Origin: Rhizophlyctis rosea | Lineage: Eukaryota; Chytridiomycota; Chytridiomycetes; Rhizophlyctidales; Rhizophlyctidaceae | Direction: 5' to 3' | Length of the DNA: 19,626 nucleotides | NCBI GenBank assembly: GCA_027596075.1 | Contig: JADGJC010000453.1 | Location: forward strand, 263 to 19,888 | Part shown: in pieces, positions 19,255-19,626 of the stretch | Position numbering within the stretch: the stretch's first letter is position 1 | Layout: each line of letters begins with the position of its first letter | Notes under the pieces: model-generated | The model's database searches: none | Told to the model about the DNA's origin: nothing | Seen by the model: only the letters and a program-made list of their open reading frames with translations | Position numbers and translations under genes: made by a program

Positions 19255-19626
19255 TCACCGCTTATAAATATGATTCGTCGCCAAAATCCCAATAATAAAC
19301 AACACCAAATAAAACGGAATCAACGCAAACGCCACCGTGTACACCGTCATTTCGAACCGTTTCGCGAAGGTGCTGAAGGGGGTCCAGCAGCCTGTTGTGT
19401 AGGGCGGGGATGAGGACGACGGTGTGGTTGTGGACGAGTCTTGGCGGCGGGTGGGTGGGAGCAGGGGGATTGGTGTGGGAGGTGATGAGGTTGGAGTTGG
19501 GGCGGAGGTTTGGAAGGTTATGGGGTGGGTTTGGGTGGCGGGGTTCGCTTGGGGTGGGGTGGGAGTGGGAGGACGTGTTTTTCGGGGTAGAGGGGGTGTG
19601 TGGTGGGGGTTGAGCAGGTTAAGGGG
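19255..19626 (-). CDS. Partial protein: Pro/Thr-rich region plus C-terminal membrane helix
   Basis: The minus-strand frame that ends with TGA at 19255-19257 is open to the edge of the window (123 codons) and has no start inside, so it is the 3' part of a gene lying to the right. The visible N-terminal portion is Pro/Thr/Ser-rich and probably disordered (for example LLPPTRRQDSSTTTPSSSS). It is followed by TGCWTPFSTFAKRFE and one hydrophobic helix, VAFALIPFYLVLFIIGILA, then THIYKR-like basic residues (TNHIYKR) at the end. This looks like a single-pass membrane protein with its helix at the extreme C terminus. The family is not recognised. Codons run from C/A-ending to G/T-ending along the frame, like the hydrolase gene. 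An intron in the Pro-rich part cannot be excluded. Confidence 0.55.
   Translation of the reverse strand, partial: PLNLLNPHHTPPLPRKTRPPTPTPPQANPATQTHPITFQTSAPTPTSSPPTPIPLLPPTRRQDSSTTTPSSSSPPYTTGCWTPFSTFAKRFEMTVYTVAFALIPFYLVLFIIGILATNHIYKR

Overview
The window is nuclear DNA from an intron-dense fungus. The evidence is short GT-AG introns (about 41-100 nt) interrupting most genes, a polyubiquitin gene whose repeats carry fungal-type residues (S19, D24), a phosducin-like CCT cofactor, and fungal-style F-box/SUKH-like and HExxH-like genes. Basidiomycete or chytrid-type gene structure fits, but I cannot fix the phylum from sequence alone. Splice sites were assigned by eye, from reading frame, donor, acceptor and branch-like motifs.

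Layout. 1-816: G/T-rich and GC-extreme DNA with no supported gene. 817-1897 (-): polyubiquitin, four repeats, three exons. 2496-3594 (+): seven-exon uncharacterised protein, divergent from polyubiquitin. 3595-5222: gene-poor, with a 14-bp tandem repeat and then a TATA-containing promoter. 5223-6373 (+): six-exon multipass membrane protein. 6612-9468 (-): seven-exon, 800-residue protein made of two tandem alpha/beta-hydrolase (lipase-like) domains. 9895-10775 (+): PLP2/PDCL3-type phosducin-like protein, sharing a divergent promoter with the hydrolase. 11541-12239 (-): two-exon protein with a degenerate HExxH (HQYTH) motif. 12957-13496 (-): small membrane-anchored protein of uncertain 3' end. 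13801-15073 (-): F-box-like plus SMI1/KNR4(SUKH)-like protein with one reading-frame break. 15074-19254: about 4.2 kb without a supported gene, holding short repeats and a tRNA-like fold. 19255 to the window end (-): C-terminal part of a Pro/Thr-rich protein with one terminal membrane helix.

The genes do not form an obvious pathway or cluster. The region reads as ordinary eukaryotic housekeeping and lineage-specific genes. Ubiquitin, an F-box-like protein and a chaperonin cofactor all belong to protein quality control, but nothing here shows they work together.

The most unusual signal is not a gene. Synonymous positions in several genes (6.6-10.8 kb, 13.8-14.5 kb, 19.1-19.6 kb) switch abruptly between A/C-ending and G/T-ending codons, running from A/C at the 5' side to G/T at the 3' side of exons. 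The tandem-duplicated hydrolase is the most notable protein.
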